64,000 nucleotides of DNA from Locusta migratoria. Lineage: Eukaryota; Arthropoda; Insecta; Orthoptera; Acrididae. The notes under the pieces were generated by a model. The model was not told the origin of the DNA, made no database searches, and worked only from the letters and a program-made list of their open reading frames with translations. The first letter of the stretch is position 1; each line of letters opens with the position of its first letter. Where the stretch lies: contig CM048755.1 of NCBI GenBank assembly GCA_026315105.1, forward strand, positions 209,114,333 through 209,178,332, read 5' to 3'. A program made the translations under genes and the position numbers. Shown here one piece after another: positions 1-9,781 of this stretch.

Positions 1-63
1 GTTTAGGGACTGATGACCCCGTAGTTAAGTCCCATAAGCTGTACAAACATTTGAACATTTTAT
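1..63 (+). repeat. SINE tail, cut by the window edge
   Basis: The window opens inside the common SINE tail (GGGACTGATGACC, then GTTAAGTCCCATAAGC, then ACAAACATTTGAACATTT). The head lies outside the window, so the subfamily cannot be told. Confidence 0.85.
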
Positions 64-127
64 GATATCTGTGTTATATTTATTTAAGTCCGTCTGAAGA
101 ATGTCACCTGGTTGCACCACCCAAAAG

Positions 128-323
128 TTCAAATGTCTGTAAATCTATCGAACCAAACTGCGTGGTCATCAGTCCGTAGCTTACAAACTACTTAAACCTA
201 GATAAACTAACCTACGGACAAACACACACACCCATGACCCAGGGAGGACTCGAACCTCCACGGCGAGCAACCACGAGCTCCGCAGCGAGGTGCTTTAGAC
301 CGCTCGGCTACTCCACCGCGGCG
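128..323 (-). repeat. Head-B SINE inserted in a hAT remnant
   Basis: Read on the minus strand, this starts with the tRNA-like head GCCGCGGTGGAGTAGCCGAG (A-box region), has the B-box-like GGTTCGAGTCC, and ends in the shared tail. The flanks CACCACCCAAAAG (115-127) and CACCAGCCAAAAG (324-336) are a 13-bp TSD with one difference. The SINE lies just upstream of hAT coding sequence. Confidence 0.9.
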
Positions 324-337
324 CACCAGCCAAAAGA

Positions 338-643
338 ATGAAGTGGATGTTTTCGGAATGGCTGGACTGTGAAATGCGGGAGGCGCAATCCACCAATGAG
401 GTGGACCTTTATTTAGCACGGATTGATGGTGATGACGACGATCAGCTTGAATGGTGGAAACGCAACAGTACTCTCTTTCCTAAGCTAGCTGTATTGGCAA
501 AAAGAGTATTTTGTGTGCCCGCCTCAAATGCAGCTAGTGATCGCATTTTCAGTGCGGCAGGGAACCTGATATCTGATAGAACAATTCGACTCGATCCACA
601 ACGTGTCAATGATATTTTAACAATTAATCGCAATTATAGTTAA
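338..643 (+). pseudogene. hAT transposase C-terminal dimerisation domain fragment
   Basis: About 101 residues read without a stop. They match what I know of the hAT family C-terminal dimerisation region: acidic DDDDQLEWWKRN, then FPKLAVLAKRVFCVPASNA, then SDRIFSAAGNLISDRT and a closing DILTINRN. In hAT transposases this segment mediates oligomerisation next to the end of the catalytic core. The catalytic part is not upstream; a head-B SINE sits there and the DNA before it is unrecognised. The stop codon is supplied by a small SINE-tail insertion that begins at about 638. The ATG at 338 is internal to the ancestral protein and is not a true start. Family is fairly secure; this is a dead fragment. 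Confidence 0.8.
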
Positions 644-669
644 GTCCCATAGACTATACAAACATACAA
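638..669 (+). repeat. Minimal SINE-tail insertion (about 30 bp)
   Basis: The stretch GTTAAGTCCCATAGACTATACAAACAT is the last part of the SINE tail only. It is bracketed by GCAATTAT (630-637) and GCAATTAC (672-679), a plausible short TSD. It ends the hAT reading frame. Confidence 0.55.
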
Positions 670-679
670 TTGCAATTAC

Positions 680-2078
680 AACGCCACCAAAGAATAGTTT
701 GGGGATAATGTTGTTACTTTTCAATGAATCCTTTGTTGTACGGTAACATTCAGTTTTGTACAATGCAATAAAAACGTTGTTCGTTCCGTAGTTTCTCTTT
801 GGATCCTTTACGTTACTTCCAAATGTTTTAGTTGGTGAAAACAACCTTTTTGTCTGGTATGGGGTATAATTATACTGCGGTTACTTGCTACTGTGCAGGA
901 ATACACGTCTACAGCATAACTAATTTTATTCTAAAGTAGTTCCTTTAGTTAGTGGGGGTGCAGCCCACACCTCAGAGCCGCAGAGCCGCTGCCGTAGCGA
1001 CTGAGTACAGCGGCAGCGCCACGCTGTGCGGCCTCTGCCCGCCCCGCCCCACGCAGCCTGGTTCGAGTGTCAACACGCTCGCTGCGAGCGTACACATTCG
1101 GCGCGCCACCGCCGAGCGTTGCGCACTCGACCGAGTACGAGCGAGCGAAACCAGCGATTTGCAGCCCTCTGTCCTCTACAAATTCGGTGATTCAATTTTT
1201 GTCTACGTTGAGCGGTTATTATCAATGAAAATTACATTACAAAAGGCTTTTTTTTTCTAACGTAGTTTTTGTCCCAAATAATTGAAAAAGCCAGGTACTG
1301 GTCTCTGGCGGCCAACAATTATGTCTGTAAAATTTGGTGCTGATCGGTTGAACGTTTCGACTTAAAAAGTGGAAACACGTTACGGACAGACAATCCCAAA
1401 ATCGCCATTATTTTTGCCAATATCTGTGAAACTATGCAAGATATGGAAAAAAACCATAAGAGAGCAAACTTGTAGAGAAATTTCTCCTCTACTAATTTAT
1501 GAATTCAGTTTCCGTGTCAGGTGAACGGTTAAGGCGTTATTTTCATTTAAATTTCGAGCTGTCAAAATACGATCGGAAAGGCCCACTTTTTGTGTTACTA
1601 CCGTAACCTAAAGTGGGCCAAAACTATGTAAAATTCTCAACGAACAACCCAAAACAAAGAAGAACAAAAGACCGCAAATCATCGATCTACCTGAAGAACA
1701 AAGAAATACAGATAAATAAAAATAATAAAAACCCGCCACTGGCATTCTTTCATCTTGTTTCCTAAAAGGTTTTCGCACACTTTTGTTCGTTGAACACAAC
1801 TATGTCCTGCAAGAGTCTGAGTTGTTCAAAGGTAATAGCGCTTTCTCTGAAAAGTGCATTTGTTCTATATTGTGAGCACGTCATGAAATACAAACAAATG
1901 AATTGCAAACATATACTTCTTTATCACATGAATAGGAACTGGGGAGATGCTTTTACAATGACTGTTGTAAGTGACGTAATGATAATAGCGACTTTGCATA
2001 TAGATCATAGACTAGAGCTTTGTGGAATTCGATTTTACCACACTTATTCAGTTTGTTATTTTAGCAGTAAAAAAAACG
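680..2078. other. Non-genic stretch with a CpG-rich block at 950-1190
   Basis: No convincing gene. The part at about 950-1190 is GC- and CpG-rich, unlike the AT-rich surroundings, with GCGCGCC-type runs and a short open frame that matches nothing I recognise. It could be an old transposon end or a promoter-like CpG patch. Part of a duplicated repeat (1375-1630) lies in the right half. Confidence 0.4.
1375..1630. repeat. Unclassified interspersed repeat, copy 1
   Basis: Resembles 3205-3445 in the same orientation. Shared landmarks are a TTCTCCTCTAC block, CAGTTT(C/T)CGTGTCAG(G/A)TGAACGGTT and AAAGTGGGCCA near the right side. The two copies are clearly diverged. No terminal repeats or coding capacity were seen. 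Confidence 0.5.
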
Positions 2079-2090
2079 TAGTAACGGTTT

Positions 2091-2292
2091 GCCGGCCGCG
2101 GTGGCCGAGGGGACTGAGGCCCTTCAGTCACGTTCTGCACGGCCACTACGGTCGGGGGTTCGAATCCCCCCTCGGGCATGGATATTTGTGCCGTCCTAGT
2201 TCGTAAGTAGTTCATAAGTAGTTTGTAAGTTTAGGGACTGATGACCCCGTAGTTAAGTCCCATAGACTCTACAAACATTTGAACATTTGATT
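2091..2292 (+). repeat. Head-A SINE, full length
   Basis: Head GCCGGCCGCGGTGGCCGAG, B-box-like GGTTCGAATCC, and the full shared tail. A perfect 12-bp TSD TAGTAACGGTTT lies at 2079-2090 and 2293-2304. Confidence 0.92.
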
Positions 2293-2304
2293 TAGTAACG
2301 GTTT

Positions 2305-3204
2305 GAAACAGAATATTTGCTCTTTATTTTAGCGCAGAACAAAGTAACACGAACAAAGGCATATCTGAACTACAGAATAGGTAATATAATCTACGTTAAA
2401 AGCGACCATAGCATCCATGCCAAAGACAAACACTTTAGTAGACGCATTGATTCAAATTAATGACTTTCAACATATTATATTAATAGTGAATAATAGCTTA
2501 AAAGAAGACCTGTAATTTGTTGCAATGTATAAACTTCACTTCCGTTTCATTAAGGAACGACAGTTGCCACAGACATCTAGGACTCCACTTATATATGAAA
2601 GTACCAGTGTTTGCACGTTGTTGAGAATATTTATTATCACAGTATCCTCTCCGTTGTTATGCAAATGCTATAGGAGACAAGTTTTCAATTCGTTGTTGCG
2701 TATTTCAATGCATGTTCACGAAATAGAACAAACGCATATTTTTGAGGGAGCACTTTTACATCTGTACAACTCTGAACATTGCAGAAGATAGATCGATTTA
2801 ATTAACAAGAGTGCCGGAAACCCGTTTAGGAGCCAAGGCGAACAAAAATGGTAGTAGCGGATTACGAACTACCGACCACATGCACAACCAACGTAACTCA
2901 CTACCCACTACACCACAGCGAACAACTACTGCATTGTCCATTAATTGTCGTACAATTGCTGGCAGTTGCAAACAGCTAAATTGACATTTTTGGATACTAG
3001 ATTATAATATATCGTACTATGAACGACGTGCTTTTCTTAATTCTTCAGTGCGCCGCTGCTTTTAAACGACAACGCGTGAGTTATAATAAGAAAATCATAA
3101 AATACAGGAAGCAAAATGGCGTATGCCAGAGAGAGAGTTCTGGGCGAGGAATGTCACGTGATATTTCCTAACGCCTGGCTTACGTAATATCAAGAGGCAG
3201 TGTC
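2305..3204. other. AT-rich non-genic DNA
   Basis: No gene, structural RNA or clear repeat seen apart from the degenerate tRNA-like block at 2856-2920. The short open frames show no recognisable domain. Confidence 0.4.
2856..2920 (-). repeat. Degenerate tRNA-like sequence
   Basis: On the minus strand an A-box-like TGGTGTAGTGGGTAGTG is followed about 35 bases later by the B-box-like GGTAGTTCGTAATCC. The cloverleaf is not intact. Most likely the head of an old SINE and not a functional tRNA gene. Confidence 0.35.
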
Positions 3205-3445
3205 AATTCACCGTTATTTTTTCAAATATCTCTCTAACGGTGAGAGTTCCGATAAAAATATGACAGAGGAAAGTTGGAGAGAATTTTCTCCTCTACATAT
3301 GCGGTTATTCAGTTTTCGTGTCAGATGAACGGTTTGTTTGCAATTACAGTTACATTAGAAATGCCGTTTTTTGTCTTACTAACGTATTTTTTGTCCGAAA
3401 AAGTCAAAAAACTACAGGCAAATCTAAAGTGGGCCATAAAACACG
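3205..3445. repeat. Unclassified interspersed repeat, copy 2
   Basis: Diverged partner of 1375-1630: TTTTCTCCTCTAC, CAGTTTTCGTGTCAGATGA and AAAGTGGGCCATAAAAC occur in the same order. Nothing in it codes for a protein I recognise. Confidence 0.5.
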
Positions 3446-3809
3446 TCAGTGCGATGTTTTATTATTATGAAAGCGATTTTCGGTTTCGATACGATATCGT
3501 TATTATGTATGAAATCAATACCGCACAGCTGAGATCCTATCAACGTCCTGGAGTAGAAAATCTTAGAACAAACAAAACAAGTTTGCAAGAAACTCGTGGA
3601 GGTTACTACACCCATTTAAATCTTTAGGCAAATCGCTGACAATGGTAATGAATCTGCAAGTTTTGCATAGTGAAGTGGCTGCCGTTATGGTAGTACCAGT
3701 ACCGTTTTACGACACCTGAATACCTGCAAAGCTTCTCTGAATACTCATTTCAGCAGGAGTAGGAACAATGCAGGTTCACCATAATATTTTGTCCTCGAGA
3801 AAAGTGTAA

Positions 3810-4122
3810 AAGTTGCAGGAGAAGCATTTCAAGATATCGCACAGACAGTGGTAGGAGCACAATAAGCCACTGCAAGTACTAAAGACGTTCTTTTGCAACC
3901 CTTCAATAGTTTCTAGAATAGTAAATAAATTAATGAGCAAATAAATAAAAAACATCAGACGAATACCATGTGGGTATGGTGCCTGAAGTATTGAACGATA
4001 TAGATGATAATGAGTGCGCATGTACAGCTGATATGTGGACTGATGCGTACACTAAAATTCAGTATTTGACTGTTACCACACATTCAATCCGCTGAGAGTT
4101 TCAGTGGAAAAATGCATAGTTC
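3810..4122 (+). pseudogene. hAT-like transposase fragment
   Basis: At about 4010-4080 the plus strand reads CACTADMWTDAYTKIQYL, very like the hAT segment (T-A-D-x-W-T-D) where the RNase-H-like catalytic core begins. Upstream, around 3820-3960, a broken frame still shows possible hAT residues but has several stops. The fragment is interrupted on its right by the SINE/LINE nest starting at 4123. It is a separate copy from the C-terminus at 338-643, because the order is reversed. Identification rests on one short motif. Confidence 0.45.
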
Positions 4123-4318
4123 CCGTTCAAATGTTTGTTAAGCTTATGGGACTTAAATGCGGGGTCATCAGTCCCTAAACTTACAAACTACTTATAAACT
4201 ACCTTATACTAAAGACAGCACAAACATCCATGCCCGAGGGAGGATTCGAATCCCTCACGGGGAACGGCCTGGTACATCGGAACATAGCGTCTCAATGCTC
4301 TCGGCCATACCGCCGTGA
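4123..4318 (-). repeat. Head-C SINE
   Basis: Minus-strand SINE whose tRNA-like head resembles GCGGCGGAGCGGCCGAGCG, decayed here. Flanked by TGCATAGTTC (4113-4122) and TGCAGAGTTC (4319-4328). The right flank was then reused as target by the next SINE. Confidence 0.85.
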
Positions 4319-4328
4319 TGCAGAGTTC

Positions 4329-4380
4329 AAAAAAATGTTCAAATGTTTGTAAATCTATCGGACCAAACTGCGTGGTCATC
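4329..4380 (-). repeat. Head-B SINE, tail part (left piece of a split copy)
   Basis: The tail AAATGTTTGTAAATCTATCG through CAAACTGCGTGGTCATC stops at 4380. The rest of the same SINE resumes at 9930 with the duplicated TGCGTGGTCATC. The outer flanks CAGAGTTC (4321-4328) and CAGAGTTC (10095-10102) are its TSD. Confidence 0.85.
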
Positions 4381-4552
4381 AAAAATGTTTGTATAGTTTA
4401 TGGGACTTAACTACGGGGTCATCAGTCTCTAAACTTACAAACTACTTATCAACTAGCTTATCCTAAGGACGGCACAAATATCCATGCCCGAGGGGGGATT
4501 CGAACCCCCGACCGTAGTGGCCGTTGAAGACCGTGACTGGAGCGCCTCAGAC

Positions 4553-4555
<3 letters not shown>
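4381..4555 (-). repeat. Head-A SINE, left piece, split by a LINE
   Basis: Tail and most of the head of a minus-strand head-A SINE. It stops within the head at GCGCCTCAGACCCC, where a 57-nt T run (the LINE poly-A on the other strand) begins. The missing 5' end, GACCCCTCGGCCACCACGG onward, is at 9906-9929. Its TSD TGCGTGGTCATC lies at 4369-4380 and 9930-9941. Confidence 0.88.

Positions 4556-4612
<57 letters not shown>
4556..4612 (-). repeat. 57-nt poly-A tail of the LINE
   Basis: Uninterrupted T run on the plus strand at the exact boundary between SINE and LINE 3' UTR. Its length and purity suggest a recent insertion, although assembly or slippage could alter the length. Confidence 0.8.
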
Positions 4613-4614
<2 letters not shown>

Positions 4615-5039
4615 CACCGCCACTTTTGCCCTTAGAAAAAAAATAAACTTGTCCACTTCAGGCGTTGGCTCCTACCTTATCCTAGTCCCAGTTCAACTAA
4701 CCTAATTCTAATAAAGGGCAAGGAAAGCTAATAGGCTACCGAAAGCAGAAAAATAATAATAAAGAAAATAAAATAAAATAAAACTCATGAGATATGGAAG
4801 AAAAAAAAGCTGGGAAAACTTCTTCTCTTTTGTATTCTTTATTTATTTATTTATTTATTTTTTATTTTTTTATTTTTTTTATTTCTTTATGTATATATAT
4901 ATATATATATTGTAATATATGACAAGAGGTGCGCCGTAGTGATGCCGCCGGCATACTTAAAATCGTCCAAACGTGTCTTCTCGTTGATTATTATGTTCCG
5001 TTGTGGGTTCTGTTCAGTTCAGGTTGGTTGCGTTAAGAT
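4613..5039 (-). other. 3' UTR of the Tx1-like LINE
   Basis: AT-rich noncoding stretch between the ORF2 stop and the poly-A tail. It contains simple-sequence runs, (TTTA)n-like at about 4840-4890 and (TA)n at about 4890-4915. No gene is seen. Confidence 0.7.
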
Positions 5040-8000
5040 TTATCTTCTCATCGCTTGGACGTTCCAACTGCGAGGCGGGTCGTGAAAGGCACTCCGTAAA
5101 AAGTTGGAAAAATATTTCTGGTACTTTGGGTTACGGGTTAGGACGCAGTGTCGTTCATTAAGAAAGTTCCAGTATCCAAGTACTGATTTCTCGCCAGGAT
5201 CAAAGAGGTATCGGATCGTGTAGCCACGAATCCAATTTATCGAGTGTGTTTTGGTGGTGGGGTAGAAAGTCTCCTCCGGAAATAGGAGCATGTTGATGTC
5301 GATCTGGGCGGGTGTTTGGCGAGTAAGGAACGCCAAAATTCGCCGAGCGAGCGTCCAGACATCGTTCGCCTGACCACAGTGGAACCTGTGGCCGTCTGTG
5401 TCGTCCACTCCGCAGTGAATGCAGAGGGGCGAATCGGCGAGATGGATCCGATGCAGGCGATGTCGGTTTACTTGTTTTCCGTTCACAATGAGATACCAGG
5501 TTGACTGGACGTCTGATTCGAGAAAACGTTCGTAAATAGCTTTCCATATATGCCGCCATACATACTGTGGATGCTTAATTTCGATCGGGTTGGATGGTCG
5601 ACACTGTTGTAGCAGATCATATACTGTTTTAGTCTGAGACAAACGAGCAGGTGGTAAAGATTTGTACACATAACTAAGGTCCAAGAAGAATCGTCGGATA
5701 TGATGGAAGGCAACTGGAATGGCTGCAATCGTCACTGGGGCTACCAAAGAGTCCGGGGCAAAGGCATTGAATAGTATACCGGTGAGACTCTGTGGGCAAC
5801 ATCGCCAGATTTTTAATTGTGAGCTGACGTAGAGCGCCGTGACTCTGGTCGGCACATGTGTTAGTCCCACCCCACCACGTTCCCGCGGGAGTGCAAGGGC
5901 GTCATATTGCACTTTGAATATCAATCCGGAGCTGACGTAGGAGCCTAACGCAGCCAATATACGCCGTGCCAGGAGAGTTGGGATCGGTAGCACTTGAGCA
6001 ACATGGGGTATGCGAGAGGCATGATAGACGTTCACATATTGTGTACGTTGAACTATGTCGAGGGATCGTAGCCGGTGATCTGCCAGACTTCCCCTGATTC
6101 TCTGAAGCAATCGCCGACCGTTGATCGCTGCTGAGCGGCGGAGATCGGCTGAAAAATCTATGCCAAGACATCTAACGGTTGTGGCTACACTTAGAGGAGC
6201 GATGCTTCTCTCTGGGAGGCCCTCGCCGATGAGCAAGACCTTGGATTTTGAGACGTTGAGCAAGCTGCCTGATGCCTCGCCATAAGTGGCCACCCACGTC
6301 AGGGCTGCCCGTACGTCGTTCTCAGTGCGTAGGTAAAGGACGATGTCATCGGCGTAAGCTGTACAACAGAATCGGTTCCCATGTAAACTCATACCTTCCA
6401 AACGTTGGCGTAGTCCCTGGAGCAATGGTTCTAAAGCAAAGGCGTATAATATAGTTGAAAGTGGGCAGCCTTGTCGGACGGATCGTGTTATAACCACGGG
6501 TGGGGTGAGGCGACCGTTGAACATGATTTTGGAGGTCGCGCCAGTCAGAAGGCGCATAACTACTGCAATAATGTCGCCAGGGAAACCCATGTGCTGGAGA
6601 ACTGTCTGTAAGTAGGAGTGATCAACACGGTCGAAGGCCTGGCTAAAGTCAAGTGAAGCCAGGGCACCAGGAAGTCGTTGATATCGGGCAAGTGCTATCA
6701 TGTCTCGATAGCGGCAAAGAGCCGTATGGATATTGTTGTCTCCTCCTAAGGACGTCTGGTCGCAGGATGTGACGTACCGTGCAACTTTCTTGAGTCGTGA
6801 GGCCAACAACCGTGTAAATATTTTCATATCGCTGTTAAGCAGAGTTATAGGCCGATAATCTTGTATTCTGGATGACCCGTTCGGTTTGTGTACAGGAATA
6901 ATTATGCCTTCAAGGAAGGTTTTAGGGACATCAGTCGCTGGGGACATTAGTTCTTGAGCGATCGTCGTCCATGTAGGTGCTAACAAATAGTCAAAACTTT
7001 TATAAAATTCAACGGGAATACCGTCGGGCCCAGGAGACCTATTGTTATGCCCCATTTTAATTGCTTCTAGTACTTCATCCGTGGTCACGCCTTCCTGGAG
7101 TTCACGTGCCACCTCCACTGGGAGAGTACTTGGAATAAGTTGTGCGACTTCTGAAATCAGTTCTGGCGAATGCGGAACAGCTTCATATAGTCTTGTGAAA
7201 TGGGCATGAAACGCCTGACCGATGGAGTATTGGGTATCGTGCCGGTGACCTTCCGCGTCAATCAGGGCGTGTATCAGAGCCCGGCGTCGTTTTTGTCTTT
7301 CCTGGATGAGATGGTACATCGACGGATGTTCTTCACCTATTCTATCATTTGTACGAGATCGGATAACAGTCCCTTCCAGGTGGCGGCGCATTATCAAAGA
7401 GATTTGGGCCTTTGTACGGTGAACCATCGTCTGCCTGGCTGGTGAGAAAGGCATCGTCACACATTCTCGAAGAATGGAATAATAAAAATTCAAAGTGTTG
7501 TTTCGCCATGTCTTGATGTCCCGGCCGTAATTCATCAGCGACTTACGCAGCGTTGGCTTTGCACAGGAGAGCCACCAAGATAGAGTGGAGTTATAGGCAT
7601 TACGACGGCGTAAACACTGTGCCCACGCACTTTCGATGATATGTCGACAGTCTGGAGCGGTCAGGTGAGACACGTTTAGTTTCCACAGGCCACGACTATG
7701 CCACACACGCTGTCGGACGAGACTAACGTCGCAGATATATGCCTCATGATCTGAAAAGGCTAAGGGCCAGACTTCCGCGTGACGGGTTCCACCTGCGATA
7801 GAGCGGGTGAGGTATATGCGATCCAGGCGGCTCGAGGAATGGGCGGTGTAAAACGTAAAGCCAGGGCGAGTTCCGTAGAGCTTTGTCCAGGTGTCAACGA
7901 GTTGTAGTCTGTCGATGACCACGGAGAGAGCCGCACAGGGTGAATGTTGTGGCAGTTGGTCGGTGGGCCCTTGTGTCGAGTTGAAATCCCCGCCAAATAC

Positions 8001-8462
8001 CAAGTCATCCTGTGGACCCATAAATAGCGGCGTGATATCCTCGGCGAAGAAAGTATTGCGGTCTCGACGGTGGCTGGAGCCGGATGGTGCATAGATGTTA
8101 ATGATACGCACTCCAAATACAGTAAGAGCCATTCCCCGAGCAGTGTGGAGGTAAACGACGTCGTCTGCTGGAATGCCATCGCGTAGGAGGATGGCGACGC
8201 CGCTGCCGGTGTCGGAGGCGTGTGAAACATAGCCAGTGTAACCAGTAGGGATGAGAAAATCAGCGACAAACACCTCCTGTAGGAGCGCAATATCAACATC
8301 ACTTGAGTAGATGGTGTCTCGAAACATCGCCAGTTTGTGTGGGGCGCGAATGGTGGCCATATTCATCGTGGCGATACGATATTGCTGCGGATGGACACTT
8401 GCAAGGTTTACAGAAGGCGTTGCAGCGGCTCCCGAAAGTCGCTGACTTGCCGTGTCTCCCAC
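5040..8462 (-). CDS. LINE ORF2: endonuclease / reverse transcriptase
   Basis: 1140 codons if counted from the GTG at 8462; the frame is actually open back to 8528. An apurinic-endonuclease-like domain occupies about residues 28-250, with LLQEVF (catalytic Glu), GGDFNS and SDHEAY. The reverse transcriptase follows: PGPDGIP near 476, DFSQAFDRVDH near 607 (first catalytic Asp), RQGCPLS near 662, AYADDI near 703 (the two further Asp). A C-terminal CIHC...H...C motif lies near residue 1015. Such proteins nick target DNA and prime cDNA synthesis there. The first in-frame ATG (8366, residue 33) falls inside the first strand of the endonuclease, so the start is unusual: frameshift from ORF1, reinitiation or a non-ATG start. 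All catalytic motifs are present. Confidence 0.88.
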   Translation of the reverse strand: MGDTASQRLSGAAATPSVNLASVHPQQYRIATMNMATIRAPHKLAMFRDTIYSSDVDIALLQEVFVADFLIPTGYTGYVSHASDTGSGVAILLRDGIPADDVVYLHTARGMALTVFGVRIINIYAPSGSSHRRDRNTFFAEDITPLFMGPQDDLVFGGDFNSTQGPTDQLPQHSPCAALSVVIDRLQLVDTWTKLYGTRPGFTFYTAHSSSRLDRIYLTRSIAGGTRHAEVWPLAFSDHEAYICDVSLVRQRVWHSRGLWKLNVSHLTAPDCRHIIESAWAQCLRRRNAYNSTLSWWLSCAKPTLRKSLMNYGRDIKTWRNNTLNFYYSILRECVTMPFSPARQTMVHRTKAQISLIMRRHLEGTVIRSRTNDRIGEEHPSMYHLIQERQKRRRALIHALIDAEGHRHDTQYSIGQAFHAHFTRLYEAVPHSPELISEVAQLIPSTLPVEVARELQEGVTTDEVLEAIKMGHNNRSPGPDGIPVEFYKSFDYLLAPTWTTIAQELMSPATDVPKTFLEGIIIPVHKPNGSSRIQDYRPITLLNSDMKIFTRLLASRLKKVARYVTSCDQTSLGGDNNIHTALCRYRDMIALARYQRLPGALASLDFSQAFDRVDHSYLQTVLQHMGFPGDIIAVVMRLLTGATSKIMFNGRLTPPVVITRSVRQGCPLSTILYAFALEPLLQGLRQRLEGMSLHGNRFCCTAYADDIVLYLRTENDVRAALTWVATYGEASGSLLNVSKSKVLLIGEGLPERSIAPLSVATTVRCLGIDFSADLRRSAAINGRRLLQRIRGSLADHRLRSLDIVQRTQYVNVYHASRIPHVAQVLPIPTLLARRILAALGSYVSSGLIFKVQYDALALPRERGGVGLTHVPTRVTALYVSSQLKIWRCCPQSLTGILFNAFAPDSLVAPVTIAAIPVAFHHIRRFFLDLSYVYKSLPPARLSQTKTVYDLLQQCRPSNPIEIKHPQYVWRHIWKAIYERFLESDVQSTWYLIVNGKQVNRHRLHRIHLADSPLCIHCGVDDTDGHRFHCGQANDVWTLARRILAFLTRQTPAQIDINMLLFPEETFYPTTKTHSINWIRGYTIRYLFDPGEKSVLGYWNFLNERHCVLTRNPKYQKYFSNFLRSAFHDPPRSWNVQAMRR

Positions 8463-8476
8463 AGTTGCCGCAATTC

Positions 8477-9781
8477 TTAGTTGGGTACCAAATCTGGTGC
8501 CTCCATGGGATGCACCCGCTCGGCCACGTTAGCTGTCTGATCTGCTCCTTCGCCAACATCGTCGGCCCATGATGTGGATGTCGATGACGTGTGCTGGCGT
8601 TGGTCTGTAACGGACGAGGCGCATGCTCCAAGCGGTGCTGTGAGGGTAAGGTCGTTCTTAGGTGCTGACATCAAGGATGGTATGTCCTGATTTGAGATAT
8701 GGTGCGTCACCGTAGGACTGTCCAGTGTGGCAGTATCATCCTGCTGCTGGTCGGAAAATGGTACGTCACTGTCAGACATTCGTTCGGTATCCGAAAAGGT
8801 CGTCTGATGGAGGCCGTCAGCGGAGGGTGTTCGACGGCGTTTCTTACGCCTCCGAGGTGACCGCTGTTTTCGGATGTGTTGTTCTGAATCAGAATTTGGT
8901 TGTTCCTCTTCTATCGCCGCACCCGTCTGTACGAAAGCGGACGTCGGCACCACACTTAGGTCGATGTCCATGATACCAGCAGAGTCATTCGGAGTTGCCT
9001 CTATTGTTGCCGGTTCTGGTGAGGGCGCTGGAGGCGGTGCTGTGCTTGTGTCGTCAGCATTTTCTTCTGCGTTGGGTACAGGCAACGTAGGTTTAGGCGT
9101 AGCCTGGAGTTGTATTACGTGGTTCTGTGCAACTGCAGCGTAGGTGACGGGTAGGGACGTGACCGTTGTTGCTGAGGCCACCTCACCTAGTGGTGTCTGT
9201 ACCAAACGTCGGCGCATACATTCGGACCGGACATGGCCTTCCTCGCCACATCCTGAACATGTTCGTGGCTGGCCATCGTACATAACGATGGCCCGCACAC
9301 CACCAATCATCAGGTACGACGGAACGTGTTTCTTCAGCTCAATCTGTATCTGACGCACACCATTTAATACCTGGTAGGTCGTAAATGTTTGCCACTTTTC
9401 TGCGAGGTGACCAACGACGTTACCATACGGTTGGAAGGCTGCAATGACCGTTTCTTGAGGTACTTCAAACGGGAGCTCAAACACCCGTAGAGTACGTAAT
9501 CCGAATCCTACATGATCGACCGTTACGGCACCGATGTGTCCATCAGAGTGCTTGAACTTCAGTCCGGTGTTATGTCGTTGGACAACTTCAGTGCATAGCG
9601 CTTCTGTCGTCATCTTGATATAGACGATGCTTCCCGTGATTGAAAAGTGTATTCCGATCACGTCTTGTGGGTTCAAACGAAGATCTTCTCGTATGAACTG
9701 TTCGATTTCAAAAGCTCTTGGTCGTGGATGTTCAGCCTGAAACGTTACTTTGATCGTCGCACGGCGGTAAGCGTGCGCCAT
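8477..9781 (-). CDS. LINE ORF1: nucleic-acid-binding (ZCCHC3-like) protein
   Basis: 434 codons from the ATG at 9781, the first ATG of the element; the frame stays open upstream to 9838 without another ATG. The N-terminal half carries the ZCCHC3-like segment with GVRQIQIELKKHVPSYL and GGVRAIVMYDGQPRTC, then one CCHC knuckle CSGCGEEGHVRSEC at about residues 173-187. The C-terminal half is low complexity (Pro/Thr/Ser-rich, then a basic RRRKKRRR cluster). In Tx1-like elements ORF1 binds the element RNA to form the retrotransposition particle. It stops at TAA 8479-8477, 14 nt before the GTG of ORF2. The ORF2 frame overlaps its end by about 50 nt in the -1 register. Confidence 0.82.
   Translation of the reverse strand: MAHAYRRATIKVTFQAEHPRPRAFEIEQFIREDLRLNPQDVIGIHFSITGSIVYIKMTTEALCTEVVQRHNTGLKFKHSDGHIGAVTVDHVGFGLRTLRVFELPFEVPQETVIAAFQPYGNVVGHLAEKWQTFTTYQVLNGVRQIQIELKKHVPSYLMIGGVRAIVMYDGQPRTCSGCGEEGHVRSECMRRRLVQTPLGEVASATTVTSLPVTYAAVAQNHVIQLQATPKPTLPVPNAEENADDTSTAPPPAPSPEPATIEATPNDSAGIMDIDLSVVPTSAFVQTGAAIEEEQPNSDSEQHIRKQRSPRRRKKRRRTPSADGLHQTTFSDTERMSDSDVPFSDQQQDDTATLDSPTVTHHISNQDIPSLMSAPKNDLTLTAPLGACASSVTDQRQHTSSTSTSWADDVGEGADQTANVAERVHPMEAPDLVPN

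Noticed and set aside
952..1260. 102-codon plus-strand frame
   Set aside because: Explained by GC-rich composition; no recognisable domain, start context or neighbours.
2091..2180. Possible functional tRNA-Leu/Ser genes at the SINE heads
   Set aside because: The tRNA-like heads are followed by the shared SINE tail, flanked by TSDs and repeated many times; they are retroposons.
4484..4705. Open frames reading through the T run as Phe or Lys homopolymers
   Set aside because: They are translations of SINE plus the LINE poly-A tail, not genes.
4840..4915. Promoter TATA boxes in the (TTTA)n/(TA)n run
   Set aside because: Simple repeats in the LINE 3' UTR, no downstream gene.
5200..5728. Alternative-frame open stretches inside the LINE ORF2
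   Set aside because: Shadow frames of a long, motif-bearing ORF; no domain of their own.
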